NCBI RefSeq assembly: GCF_000814675.1
Contig: NZ_JWIG01000016.1
Span: 186,001 to 250,000, forward strand
Reading direction: 5' to 3'
Source: Pseudoalteromonas distincta
GTDB lineage: Bacteria; Pseudomonadota; Gammaproteobacteria; Enterobacterales; Alteromonadaceae
DNA length: 64,000 nucleotides
Each line of letters begins with the position of its first letter. Within the stretch, counting starts at the first letter, position 1. Position numbers and translations under genes: made by a program. A model generated the notes under the pieces. The model was not told the DNA's origin, made no database searches, and saw nothing but the letters and a program-made list of their open reading frames with translations. This document shows positions 8,711-17,491 of the stretch, in pieces.

Positions 8711-10330
8711 ATGTGGGCTGCAATTAGTTATTTACTATTGGCACTACTGCTTATTTTTATTGGTTGGGAAGTGAACTCTGTCTATTTTGCTATTGTTTTT
8801 TATTGGACTGCGCTGTCACTTTTATTAGTGAGTACCGCGTATATTTTTAATACAGCAAAAATATTTAGAAAGCGTGAAAATGGGGTGATCCCATTTTATA
8901 TACGGTGGGCGTTTGTGCCATTTTTATTCGGTGTGCAAATTTATAATGCCTGGTCACGTAAGCGCGATAAAGTGCCGCCCATTCAACAAATAAACGAAAA
9001 CCTATTTTTAGCTTGCCGATTATTTCCCTCAGATATAGACACATTAAAAGATAACGGGATTACGGCGATTTTAGATGTTACGTGTGAATTCGACGGACTC
9101 GAGTGGAGTTCAACACAAGAGAATATTAATTATTTAAACATTCCGGTGCTCGATCATAGTATTCCTACCCATTCTCAGTTAAATCAGGCTATTAATTGGA
9201 TACATCACCATGTTAAAGAAAACCATCGCGTAGTCGTTCATTGTGCTTTAGGGCGTGGGCGCTCTGTTTTTGTCATGGCGGCTTATTTACTGAGCCAAAA
9301 CAAAAATGCAGATGTGCATGAAGTACTTGCACAAATAAAAGAAACCCGCGAAACCGCAAATTTAAATAAGCATCAACTTCGCCATTTAGCTAAGCGACAT
9401 AAAAAAGGCGAATTACTGATTAAAAACAAAGCCGTTTTAATTGCAAACCCTGTATCTGGTACACGATTATGGGAAGAAAAAGAGCACTTAATTGTTGCGC
9501 GGCTATCGGACTATTACGATCTGAAAGTACTCACTACTACAAAAGAAGTTAACGGTATTGAGCTGGCTAAACAGGAAATTGCGCAAAAGCCGGATATTAT
9601 TATCGCATGCGGGGGAGATGGTACGGTGGCCGAAGTTGCAAGCGTACTTGTAAATACACAATGTAAACTAGGCATCATCCCTATGGGGACTGCAAACGCC
9701 CTTGCGCATGTATTGATGGGTATTACCTCTAAATTTATTCCTGTTGAACAGGCTTGTGACTTAATTATAGATGGTCAAACAAGCATAATAGATACTGCTT
9801 ATTGTAATAATGAATTAGTACTACTGCTCGCGGGTATTGGTTTTGAGCAATCAATGATAGAAAAAGCAGATAGAGAGTCGAAAAATAAATCGGGGCAACT
9901 TGCCTATTTAAATGGTTTTTTTGAAGCGTTTGGCGAGCAAAAATCGCAGTTACTTAAAGTAAAACTCGATGATAATGAGCCAAAAGAAATATGTACTAAT
10001 AGTTTTATTGTGGCCAATGCTGCGCCTTTTACAACGTTATTGGCTCAAGGTGGCGGGCAACCTGATCATAGTGACGGGCTACTCGATATAAATTGGTTAA
10101 CACCAAATAATGAAGATTCAACCACAGTACTAAGTATTGCAGAGCTGATGTTTAGTAGCTTAACGCAAACACATTTAGCTATAAACTCTCATCATACAAA
10201 TGCCAAAAGAGTAGAGGTTACAGGCGAAGGAGAGCTTAAGTACGTGCTAGATGGTGAAGTTAAAACCGCTCAAAAACTGGTTATTACTATTGAGCCGGCT
10301 TCATTAAATGTGATTTGCAAAGAGCAATAA
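8711..10330 (+). CDS. Dual-specificity phosphatase fused to a diacylglycerol-kinase-like lipid kinase
   Basis: A 539-residue fusion protein. Residues 1-80 hold about three hydrophobic segments that would anchor it in the inner membrane. Residues about 90-230 form a dual-specificity phosphatase domain with the active-site loop HCALGRGRS (Cys178, Arg184) and a candidate general acid at Asp122 or Asp148. Residues about 238-539 form a YegS/DAG-kinase catalytic domain with NPVSG (246-250), GGDGT (301-305) and the glycine-rich GTANA (326-330). The fusion suggests a phospholipid cycle, for example dephosphorylation and phosphorylation of lipid headgroups, but the substrates are not known. A good AAAGGAG ribosome site precedes the start. 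A bidirectional terminator follows. Confidence 0.9.
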   Translation: MWAAISYLLLALLLIFIGWEVNSVYFAIVFYWTALSLLLVSTAYIFNTAKIFRKRENGVIPFYIRWAFVPFLFGVQIYNAWSRKRDKVPPIQQINENLFLACRLFPSDIDTLKDNGITAILDVTCEFDGLEWSSTQENINYLNIPVLDHSIPTHSQLNQAINWIHHHVKENHRVVVHCALGRGRSVFVMAAYLLSQNKNADVHEVLAQIKETRETANLNKHQLRHLAKRHKKGELLIKNKAVLIANPVSGTRLWEEKEHLIVARLSDYYDLKVLTTTKEVNGIELAKQEIAQKPDIIIACGGDGTVAEVASVLVNTQCKLGIIPMGTANALAHVLMGITSKFIPVEQACDLIIDGQTSIIDTAYCNNELVLLLAGIGFEQSMIEKADRESKNKSGQLAYLNGFFEAFGEQKSQLLKVKLDDNEPKEICTNSFIVANAAPFTTLLAQGGGQPDHSDGLLDINWLTPNNEDSTTVLSIAELMFSSLTQTHLAINSHHTNAKRVEVTGEGELKYVLDGEVKTAQKLVITIEPASLNVICKEQ

Positions 10331-10349
10331 ATCGCGTTAGTTATAATCA

Positions 10350-10378
10350 AAAAAGGAGCTAAATTAGCTCCTTTTTTT
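10350..10378. terminator. Bidirectional intrinsic terminator
   Basis: Arms GGAGCTAA/TTAGCTCC flanked by A-runs and a seven-base T-run, between the convergent kinase fusion and DUF2132 genes. Confidence 0.88.
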
Positions 10379-10380
10379 CA

Positions 10381-10695
10381 TCATTTTTTAATTGATGGCC
10401 AAACAAACCCTGTTGTATCCGGCGCTTGAGAAGATGTTTCTCTTGGTGCACTTTTTGGTCTACGAATAGGCTTATTATTTATAGTGTGAATATAAAGTGC
10501 TTCCACTTTATCGCGAGCCCAAGGCGTTTTACGCAAAAACTTTAAACTCGATTTAATGCTGGGTTGATCAGTAAAACATTTAATTTTTACTTGCTCGCCA
10601 AGTGTTCTCCAGCCAAGTCGCTGTTCTAACTCAACAAGTATTTGTTCTAATGTTACCCCATGTAAAGGGTTTTTAGGTTGATTATTCATAGCCAT
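10381..10695 (-). CDS. VF530 family protein (DUF2132)
   Basis: A 104-residue protein matching the small VF530/DUF2132 family. It has the characteristic NPLHGVTLEQILVELEQRLGW, then FTDQPSIKSSLKFLRKTPWAR and KVEALYIH. The family has a compact helical fold and is thought to bind DNA, but its role is not established. The C-terminal 30 residues are basic and rich in Pro, Arg and Ser, so probably disordered. It starts at an ATG, with a second ATG two codons downstream as an alternative. It appears to be a single-gene unit. Confidence 0.82.
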   Translation of the reverse strand: MAMNNQPKNPLHGVTLEQILVELEQRLGWRTLGEQVKIKCFTDQPSIKSSLKFLRKTPWARDKVEALYIHTINNKPIRRPKSAPRETSSQAPDTTGFVWPSIKK

Positions 10696-10743
10696 ACTAC
10701 TTATTTAAACTGCATGCATTGTAGCTTAAATCAGCTTTTAGCG

Positions 10744-11046
10744 CTAATTCACAGTGATTGTTTTAGGATCTGTTGGGTAAATAGCATTACCTTGCTTATC
10801 TATTTTAAGCCAAATGAGTTGGCTGTTACTGTGTTGGGGTGTTTTAGCACCACACAAAAGTGTAAAAGAATGAACTTGTATTAATGCCCCTTCGCTATAG
10901 CGTTTGTTGTCGTACCAACAGTTAACTTCTTCATTTACAAACTGGTTTGCATCAATAATTGAATGGGTTTTTAGCGTTGTTGCTTCACTAAGTATTGAAT
11001 ACGATAAGCTGCTAAAACAAAAACATAGAATTAAAAAGTTACGCAT
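10744..11046 (-). CDS. YnjH-like secreted protein (DUF1496)
   Basis: A 100-residue protein with a signal peptide (MRNFLILCFCFSSLSYSIL, cleaved near SEA). The DUF1496 core NCWYDNKRYSEGALIQVH follows, then a second conserved cysteine in TLLCG; the two cysteines could form a disulfide in the periplasm. E. coli YnjH belongs to the same family and has no known function. An AAAGGCC ribosome site lies before the start. Confidence 0.72.
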   Translation of the reverse strand: MRNFLILCFCFSSLSYSILSEATTLKTHSIIDANQFVNEEVNCWYDNKRYSEGALIQVHSFTLLCGAKTPQHSNSQLIWLKIDKQGNAIYPTDPKTITVN

Positions 11047-11172
11047 TAGAGGCCTTTAAATAGGGAGGGTTAAAAATAATACATTAAGCTAAAAAACGTG
11101 CTAGTGTAAAGTACACAAAGTGATTTTAAGTATAAACTTAGTTATTCACAGAACAATAAAAAGGTGCACACA

Positions 11173-11406
11173 ATGCAATTTAATCAAACAATGATCGAAG
11201 AATTCACACTATTAGCAAAGTTTCCTCGCGACAGTAAAATGCAGGGTATTAAATTACATTCAGACGCAGAGCCAAGCTTACTTAGCGCAGCGCAACGTTT
11301 ATTTGAAAAAGGGATTATAGATAGCCCAGATGGCGGATATTTAACTGATCTGGGCTTAGATTTAATTGAGCACGTTACGGTTATTCATAGCGCGCTACAA
11401 AGTTAA
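11173..11406 (+). CDS. TIGR02647 family small protein
   Basis: A 77-residue protein with the conserved family pattern LLAKFPRDSKMQGIKLHSDA, then AAQRLFEKGIIDSPDGGYLT and DLGLDLIEH. The second half looks like a winged-helix end. I chose the ATG at 11173 because AAAAGG lies nine bases upstream; an in-frame GTG at 11164 would sit directly on that motif. The family's function is unknown, and DNA binding has only been suggested. Confidence 0.75.
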   Translation: MQFNQTMIEEFTLLAKFPRDSKMQGIKLHSDAEPSLLSAAQRLFEKGIIDSPDGGYLTDLGLDLIEHVTVIHSALQS

Positions 11407-11417
11407 TCTAAATTAGC

Positions 11418-12047
11418 TTAATTTGCATCGGGTTGATTTTGCGGTGCAGCGTCATTAAATGCAGCTAATTTATTACAATGTTCGTAAATGGCTGCAATTT
11501 TTGGATAAGCGCCCATATCTACGTTAAAACGAATTGCATTAAATACTTGCGGCACTAAACAAATGTCAGCAAGTGTTGGTTGGTTACCAAAGCAGTAGTC
11601 ATTATTTTCGTTTAGCATCAGTTCTATTTTTTCAAAACCAACTTCTATCCAATGTCGATACCATTTATTTTTAGCCTCGTCATCAACACCTAATTCGTTT
11701 GATAAATACTTCAGCACGCGTAAATTATTAACAGGATGAATATCGCAAGCAATGGCAAAGCTTAAGTTTCTTATTTGCGACTTTTGCCACGCAGTCCCTG
11801 TAATCAATGGCGATTGCGGATAAGTTTCATCAAGCCACTCAAGTATTGCAAGTGATTGTGCTAAAACACCATCATCGGTTTCAAGTGCAGGTAGTAAGCC
11901 TTGCGGATTAGTCGCTAAGTATTCTTCCCCAAGCTGCTCCGATTTTAAAAGGTTAACAATAGCAAGTTCATGATCGATTGCTTTTAAGTTAAGCGCTATA
12001 CGCACTCTATAAGCCGCTGATGAGCGAAAGTAGCTGTATAATTTCAT
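11418..12047 (-). CDS. maiA: Maleylacetoacetate isomerase
   Basis: A 209-residue zeta-class glutathione S-transferase. The N-terminal active-site segment SYFRSSAAYRVRIALNLK contains the conserved Ser-Ser used for glutathione, and TNPQGLLPALETDDG and QSLAILEWLDE complete the thioredoxin-like domain. The helical C-terminal domain follows (LADICLVPQVFNA). It isomerises maleylacetoacetate to fumarylacetoacetate in tyrosine and phenylalanine breakdown. It starts two bases after the hmgA stop with an AGGA site inside hmgA, so the two are one operon. The fumarylacetoacetase gene that usually joins them is not beside it. Confidence 0.92.
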   Translation of the reverse strand: MKLYSYFRSSAAYRVRIALNLKAIDHELAIVNLLKSEQLGEEYLATNPQGLLPALETDDGVLAQSLAILEWLDETYPQSPLITGTAWQKSQIRNLSFAIACDIHPVNNLRVLKYLSNELGVDDEAKNKWYRHWIEVGFEKIELMLNENNDYCFGNQPTLADICLVPQVFNAIRFNVDMGAYPKIAAIYEHCNKLAAFNDAAPQNQPDAN

Positions 12048-12049
12048 AA

Positions 12050-13351
12050 TTAATCCTGTGAACCTGTAAATTGTTTTTTAATAGTACGCCAGCAATCGGT
12101 GTAATTTGGTTGGCGCTCTTTACCTTCTAATGCATATTTTGTCGGTGAAATTATATAGCGCGACTCAAACATAAAGGCCAATGTGTTTTCATATTTTTGT
12201 GGTGTAAGCTCGGCGTTTGAGGCTTTTTCAAATACGTCGGCTTCAGGTCCATGTGGCGACATACAATTGTGTAAACTTGCGCCACCAGGTACAAAACCAT
12301 GCTCTTTTGCATCATACACACCTTCAATCAAACCCATAAATTCACTCATAATATTGCGGTGATAATACGGCGGGCGAAATGTATTTTCGGCTACCATCCA
12401 ACGCGGTGGAAATATCACAAAATCGACATTTGCCATACCCTCAGTAGCAGAAGGAGAGGTTAGTACAGTGAATATAGAAGGATCGGGGTGATCAAAGCTC
12501 ACTGTATTCATTACATTGAAACGCGATAAGTCGTATTTATAGGGCGCACTATTACCCGTCCATGCAACCACATCAAAAGGAGAGTGCTTAATTTCACAGC
12601 TAAATAAATTACCGTTAAATTTAGAAACAAGCTCAAAGTCACCCTCTTTATCTTCAAAGGCTGCTACAGGGTATTGAAAGTCTCTGTCGTTGGCATAACC
12701 GTTTGCACCAACAGGTCCTCGCTCTGCAAGCTCTAACGCATGGCCATAATTTTCACAAATATAACCACGGGCTGTATTATCAATTAAGTCAACTGAGAAC
12801 TTAATTCCTCTGGGAATTACAGCAATTTCACCTGGTTTAATGCTTAACTTACCGCACTCGGTGTGAATTAATAACTCACCATGCTGAGGGACAAATAACA
12901 TTTCGCCATCGGCATTGCAAAAGTAACGCCCTTGCATTGACTGATTAGCGACATATACATGAATGCCAATACCAGATTGCCCATTAGCACTGCCATTAGC
13001 AGCCATCGTTACTAAGCCATCAATAAAATCAGTAGGCTGTGAAGGCATATCAATAGGGTTCCAACGTAGCATTGTTGGTGGTGTTACGGCTTCAGTGATT
13101 GGGGCTGTTCTTATTAGGCCGTTATCAATTGCTTGGTAATCACCTTGCACTACAGACGGACGAAGGCGGTAAAACCAAGTGCGACGATTTGAAGCGCGAG
13201 GAGCCGTAAATGCAGTCGAACTAAATTGCTCAGTGTATAAATCGTATTTAACTTTTTGTGGGCTAAATTGTCCTATTGGCAGTGCACCGGGTAGCGCTTG
13301 TGTTTCAAATTCATTACCAAAACCGGTCATATAACTTAATTGTGTCGCCAT
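12050..13351 (-). CDS. hmgA: Homogentisate 1,2-dioxygenase
   Basis: A 433-residue non-haem iron enzyme that opens the aromatic ring of homogentisate in the cytoplasm. It shows the family start GFGNEFETQALPGALP and the characteristic RRTWFYRLRPS. Iron-ligand regions are PPYYHRNIMSEFMGLIEG (His and Glu) and HNCMSPHGPEAD (His). Length is normal. A CAGGAGT ribosome site precedes the ATG. Cotranscribed with maiA. Loss of hmgA in marine bacteria typically gives brown pyomelanin; here the gene looks intact. A MarR-type regulator is transcribed divergently, 151 bases away, and may control it. Confidence 0.95.
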   Translation of the reverse strand: MATQLSYMTGFGNEFETQALPGALPIGQFSPQKVKYDLYTEQFSSTAFTAPRASNRRTWFYRLRPSVVQGDYQAIDNGLIRTAPITEAVTPPTMLRWNPIDMPSQPTDFIDGLVTMAANGSANGQSGIGIHVYVANQSMQGRYFCNADGEMLFVPQHGELLIHTECGKLSIKPGEIAVIPRGIKFSVDLIDNTARGYICENYGHALELAERGPVGANGYANDRDFQYPVAAFEDKEGDFELVSKFNGNLFSCEIKHSPFDVVAWTGNSAPYKYDLSRFNVMNTVSFDHPDPSIFTVLTSPSATEGMANVDFVIFPPRWMVAENTFRPPYYHRNIMSEFMGLIEGVYDAKEHGFVPGGASLHNCMSPHGPEADVFEKASNAELTPQKYENTLAFMFESRYIISPTKYALEGKERQPNYTDCWRTIKKQFTGSQD

Positions 13352-13502
13352 TACTGACTCCTGTGAGAGGGGGTTGGTTTAATATTATTTTTATTTCAGT
13401 TAAGATACTCTCAAGTGAGACTAATATCAAATGTGCAACTACGCATCCGTGTAAATATTAATGAACACCAAAGTAAGCCTTATAAATCTGGGATAACTAA
13501 AA

Positions 13503-13934
13503 ATGAAAATTGATTTAGCAACGTTTTTACCTTATCAATTAACGAATGTAGCAACACGTGTAAGTAATGACTTTGCCGAGGTTTATCAAACTAAATACGG
13601 TTTAAATATTCCCCAGTGGCGAATACTTGCTAATTTAGCGCAGTATGGTCAGAGCAACGCAAAGGATTTATGCACGCAAGCAAATATGGACAAGTCGACA
13701 GTGTCGCGTGCGGTAAAAGTTTTAATAGATAAAGGTTTAGTGAAAAGTGAGTTAAATGCACAAGATAAACGCGCGGCCTTACTTGTACTGAGCAAAGCAG
13801 GGCAAAACTTATATGAGCAAATAGCACCCGATGCACTGAATTGGGAAAAACAATTACTGAATACTTTAACCAACGAAGAATACGAAGTGTTAGTGGGTAT
13901 TTTTGAAAAGTTAAATAACAAATTAAAGGCATAA
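13503..13934 (+). CDS. MarR family transcriptional regulator
   Basis: A 143-residue winged-helix regulator. The central DNA-binding part reads YGLNIPQWRILANLAQYG, then KDLCTQANMDKSTVSRAVKVL and the wing QDKRAALLVLSKAG. The flanking helices form the dimer interface. It is divergent from hmgA-maiA with a 151-base shared control region, so it probably regulates homogentisate breakdown, perhaps sensing a pathway intermediate; this is inferred from position only. A strong terminator follows. Confidence 0.9.
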   Translation: MKIDLATFLPYQLTNVATRVSNDFAEVYQTKYGLNIPQWRILANLAQYGQSNAKDLCTQANMDKSTVSRAVKVLIDKGLVKSELNAQDKRAALLVLSKAGQNLYEQIAPDALNWEKQLLNTLTNEEYEVLVGIFEKLNNKLKA

Positions 13935-13960
13935 AAAAGCCCACCAAAGTGGGCTTTTAA
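13933..13960. terminator. Bidirectional intrinsic terminator
   Basis: Arms GCCCAC/GTGGGC with a CAAA loop, A-run before and T-run after, between the convergent MarR and TonB-receptor genes. Confidence 0.85.
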
Positions 13961-13986
13961 AAGATGTTTTAGGTTACAGTTCTAAA

Positions 13987-16900
13987 TTAGAAAGTGTAAC
14001 GAACACCTACTTTAATTTTGTAAGTTGAATCTTCCGCTTCAAAAGTAAAGTCATCATTTATAGGGTTACCAATGATGTATTTACCAGTTGCTTGGTCAAT
14101 ATCCATCTCAACAACATCTCTTGAGTTGTTATTCTGGCGATAAACCTTACCTTTAGATGAATCAATTAAGTTTAATAAGTTATCTATAACGAAATAAAAC
14201 TCGCCACGATGATCATCTGCAAAACCAGGGATTTCTTGTGATACGTACAAATCCATTGTAGTCACCCAAGGTGTTTTTCCTTGGCTTCTATCAGCGAAAC
14301 CACCAGCAGAACCTGAAAGCCCTAGACTGTCAAAATGAGCTAAAACTTCAGCTTCGGTAACACCATCAGCATAAATCACATTTGGATCATTTGCTGTTGG
14401 AACATAAGGTAAATAGTTGCCGCCATATGTTGTGCCACCAGAAGGTTGAATCAAGTCTTGGTTAAAGAAACGTCCACCAGTTAGGTTCTCTAAACTTACT
14501 AGCTGGCTATAAGCTGAACCAGAATTACGCTCAATAAATAAGTTAAACTTGGTTTTATAATTTTCAATTAATTCAGCTGTATACCCTAGATTGATTACAA
14601 ATCTGTGCTCAGTTTCATAAGGTGAAACACCAACTTGGGTTTCTTGATGGTCTCCAAAATGGCCATAACGGTAATTACTACGTGCTGTTGATGAACTCCC
14701 AGGGTTACCATCAGTAATATCTTGGTTTGTATAAGACGCATCAAACTTGAAGCCGTTATCCCAAGACTTAGATATACCAGTACTTAAGATAACAGATCTG
14801 CCATCGTCATCAGCATTTGTCAACATTATCTCAAGGTCAGATGTATTATAGAAAGGTAATGCGCCGTCGATCGTGCTACCAACTACAGAATCGTTGTCTA
14901 ATATAGCAGCATTAATCCATTCAGCGCTATTTTCCTTTTTAGTATAAATAGCTGTAGTTGTCCAAGCAAAACCTTCACCAAGGTATGGAATATCTAAATT
15001 AACATCACTGTTTAACATGAATGTCCACTGTGAAGGGATTTCAAAATCAGGATCAATGAAGTTTGACGGAGAGCCTTCCGTACCTGAATCTACTGCCGCT
15101 ATGGCTGCATCAATAGGATTATTTAATGCATTAGTAGGTATAGAGATGTCACGGTCTGAATAAGACTGACTACTAATACCATCGTTCGAGTAAGAGTTAG
15201 ATATCCAAACGTTAGGGTTGCCACCAGCATAGCGACCAGCACTACCTCTTATGGTTACATCTTCATTGAGTGTATAAGTAAAACCAACGCGAGGTAGTAT
15301 TATATCTACGCCATCTAGGTTGTTTGTATTATCGAAACCAGTACGAGTTTCTAACCCAGCGTTGTAAATCGGTTTATCGTCAGAGCCCAAACGCTCATAA
15401 CGTAAGCCAGCAGACAATATTAAGTCGTCACTGTAATCCCATGTATCATTTACATACAGAGCGATATCATTTCGCGAGAACTTAGCAATTACAGCTGCCG
15501 GATTATTACCAGTACCATTACTATAGCTATATTCAGATGCTATTTGGTCATTAAAATCTTGTAAACTATTAAATGAGATAACACCTTTTGAACCAGGTAA
15601 AAATTGATTCTCAATATCTAGTACATCATATTTGATACCAAACTCTATAGTGTGTTCATCTAAAAGATATGTACCATCGAACTTAACTGTGAACAAGTCG
15701 TTTTCTAGAGTGTTGGAATGACGGAATTCATCAGAGCCAAATGCAATAGCACCTTCTTCACCATCACCATCTACATCAAGGTTTTCAATGGTAATATCGC
15801 CTAGATTAGATGAATTACCAAGAGATATAGCACCAGTTTCAACTGACTTTTGAGTTACGCTAATTTGCGTTGAGAATTCGTCAGTCCAATCTGAATATAA
15901 AGTTGAACTGAAGTTGTCTAATTTTTGAGCGTTGTTGTACCACTGGGTACTCAATCTTAATTCTGTATTACCATTAGTCATGTTACGAGTGCTATTACCT
16001 TCACTGTGCATATATACGAAATTAGCACGATGGTAATCATTGATATTCCAATCAATTTTTGCAATGTACTTTTCATCATTTAACTGAGGTTGTACATCTG
16101 ATTCACCAATATCACTAATACCATAAACATCATTAGCTATAGCTCTAACTGCCTCTAAATCGGCAGTAGTTACAGTTGTTTTATTTGTTCCAACATTTGA
16201 ACCAGCTACGCCATATTCTAATTGTTGCGGTGATTCAAATTTTTCGTAAGCAGCAAAAATAAATAACTTATCTTTAATTATTGGGGCACCAAAAGATGCG
16301 CCATAATTTTTTTCTTCAAAATCTAATTCAAGCTTTTCACCAGAAGCATCTTTTGGAGAACCAGCCCAATCGCTGCTTAATTTTTCATAAAAAACACTGC
16401 CGTGCAGTTCATTCGTGCCTGATTTGAATACGGCATCTACATTACCACCAGTAAATCCACTTGATTTTGCATTAATTGGAGCAACAGAGACTGAAACTTG
16501 ATCTAGTGCATCTAGAGGGAAAGGGTTACGCTGAGTAGGGTAGCCATTGCCATTTAGGCCAAAATCATCATTTAGTGGGATACCGTCAATAGTTATTGAA
16601 TTTGTGCGAGGATTAGACCCAGCGATCGTCATCGAACTCTCGCTACCAGGCTGAATAACTACTAAAGGATTGTTTTTAACAATATCTTTTATATCACGAC
16701 CTATACTAGGTGTCGTAGTTATTGCTTCTTGTCCAAAGTAAGAGTCATTTGCAGATGAATTGAATAGAACTGGGGAGCCAGTTACAACAATAGATTCCAT
16801 GCTGTTACTAGATAGTTGTTTATCTAGCTGTCTAGTTTCGCCAAGTGAAAGATAAACATCTTCAATTTGAACATCTCGGTAAACATCAGAATCAATAATT

Positions 16901-17151
16901 ATTTTGTAAGGACCACCTACACGAAGGCCTGTGGCATTGTATGTACCTGTATCGTTTGTTGTTACTACTCTGCGGGTACCTGTTGGTTCATGAACTAATA
17001 TTAGCTTAGTATTTGCTGCAGGATTACCGTTAGGGCCAGATATTTGCCCTTTAACTGATGACGTTGTGTCACTAGCGAATACGCCACCACTCACACCAAC
17101 ACATGCTGCGATAGCAAGTGAAAGAGCTGTTTTGCGAAGTTGAGTTTTCAT
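13987..17151 (-). CDS. Oar-like TonB-dependent receptor with N-terminal carboxypeptidase-regulatory-like domain
   Basis: A 1054-residue outer-membrane receptor. It has a signal peptide (residues 1-26, cleaved after VFA) and a carboxypeptidase-regulatory-like Ig domain at about 28-115 (VKGQISGPNGNPAANTKLIL, GLRVGGPY). A plug with VVTGSPVLFN and the NPRTNSITIDGIPLNDDFG segment follows, then a long beta-barrel ending in Phe (KVGVRYTF). This Oar-type architecture is common in marine gammaproteobacteria and myxobacteria; substrates are mostly unknown, with peptides or proteins suspected. It has its own upstream region and is separated from its paralogue by a terminator. Confidence 0.92.
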   Translation of the reverse strand: MKTQLRKTALSLAIAACVGVSGGVFASDTTSSVKGQISGPNGNPAANTKLILVHEPTGTRRVVTTNDTGTYNATGLRVGGPYKIIIDSDVYRDVQIEDVYLSLGETRQLDKQLSSNSMESIVVTGSPVLFNSSANDSYFGQEAITTTPSIGRDIKDIVKNNPLVVIQPGSESSMTIAGSNPRTNSITIDGIPLNDDFGLNGNGYPTQRNPFPLDALDQVSVSVAPINAKSSGFTGGNVDAVFKSGTNELHGSVFYEKLSSDWAGSPKDASGEKLELDFEEKNYGASFGAPIIKDKLFIFAAYEKFESPQQLEYGVAGSNVGTNKTTVTTADLEAVRAIANDVYGISDIGESDVQPQLNDEKYIAKIDWNINDYHRANFVYMHSEGNSTRNMTNGNTELRLSTQWYNNAQKLDNFSSTLYSDWTDEFSTQISVTQKSVETGAISLGNSSNLGDITIENLDVDGDGEEGAIAFGSDEFRHSNTLENDLFTVKFDGTYLLDEHTIEFGIKYDVLDIENQFLPGSKGVISFNSLQDFNDQIASEYSYSNGTGNNPAAVIAKFSRNDIALYVNDTWDYSDDLILSAGLRYERLGSDDKPIYNAGLETRTGFDNTNNLDGVDIILPRVGFTYTLNEDVTIRGSAGRYAGGNPNVWISNSYSNDGISSQSYSDRDISIPTNALNNPIDAAIAAVDSGTEGSPSNFIDPDFEIPSQWTFMLNSDVNLDIPYLGEGFAWTTTAIYTKKENSAEWINAAILDNDSVVGSTIDGALPFYNTSDLEIMLTNADDDGRSVILSTGISKSWDNGFKFDASYTNQDITDGNPGSSSTARSNYRYGHFGDHQETQVGVSPYETEHRFVINLGYTAELIENYKTKFNLFIERNSGSAYSQLVSLENLTGGRFFNQDLIQPSGGTTYGGNYLPYVPTANDPNVIYADGVTEAEVLAHFDSLGLSGSAGGFADRSQGKTPWVTTMDLYVSQEIPGFADDHRGEFYFVIDNLLNLIDSSKGKVYRQNNNSRDVVEMDIDQATGKYIIGNPINDDFTFEAEDSTYKIKVGVRYTF

Positions 17152-17491
17152 TTAATTTTCCCGTGTAGTTATTAATTAAATTTTTATATTTTTATATTAA
17201 TTTTGTAAAATAAACAGTTGAAGTTCATTTATTCAAAATCCGTTACTAGTGTACCTTATTTATTCGTTACAAATAAAATACAACTGCAATATATTTTTAA
17301 TAAATAGTATTATTTTTGTCTATTTGAGTGTTTTTTTGAGCAATAACTCTATATCAGGGTATATATTACGTGGGGTTTATGACAAACATGTGAAACTATC
17401 GGGGGGAAAATAAAAAAACCCATTACAAATTTGTAATGGGTTTATTGTAACTAACAAATAACTTAACAAGTTATTGATGCAGTTTTAAGGC
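17152..17491. other. Spacer between the two receptor genes
   Basis: This AT-rich region presumably holds the promoter of the first receptor. Its right part (17412-17443) contains the terminator of the second receptor. No gene was seen. Confidence 0.5.
17412..17445 (-). terminator. Intrinsic terminator of the nuclease/truncated-receptor unit
   Basis: Fourteen-base perfect arms (17416-17429 and 17430-17443, centre AAATTT) followed on the minus strand by a seven-base U-run. Confidence 0.88.
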
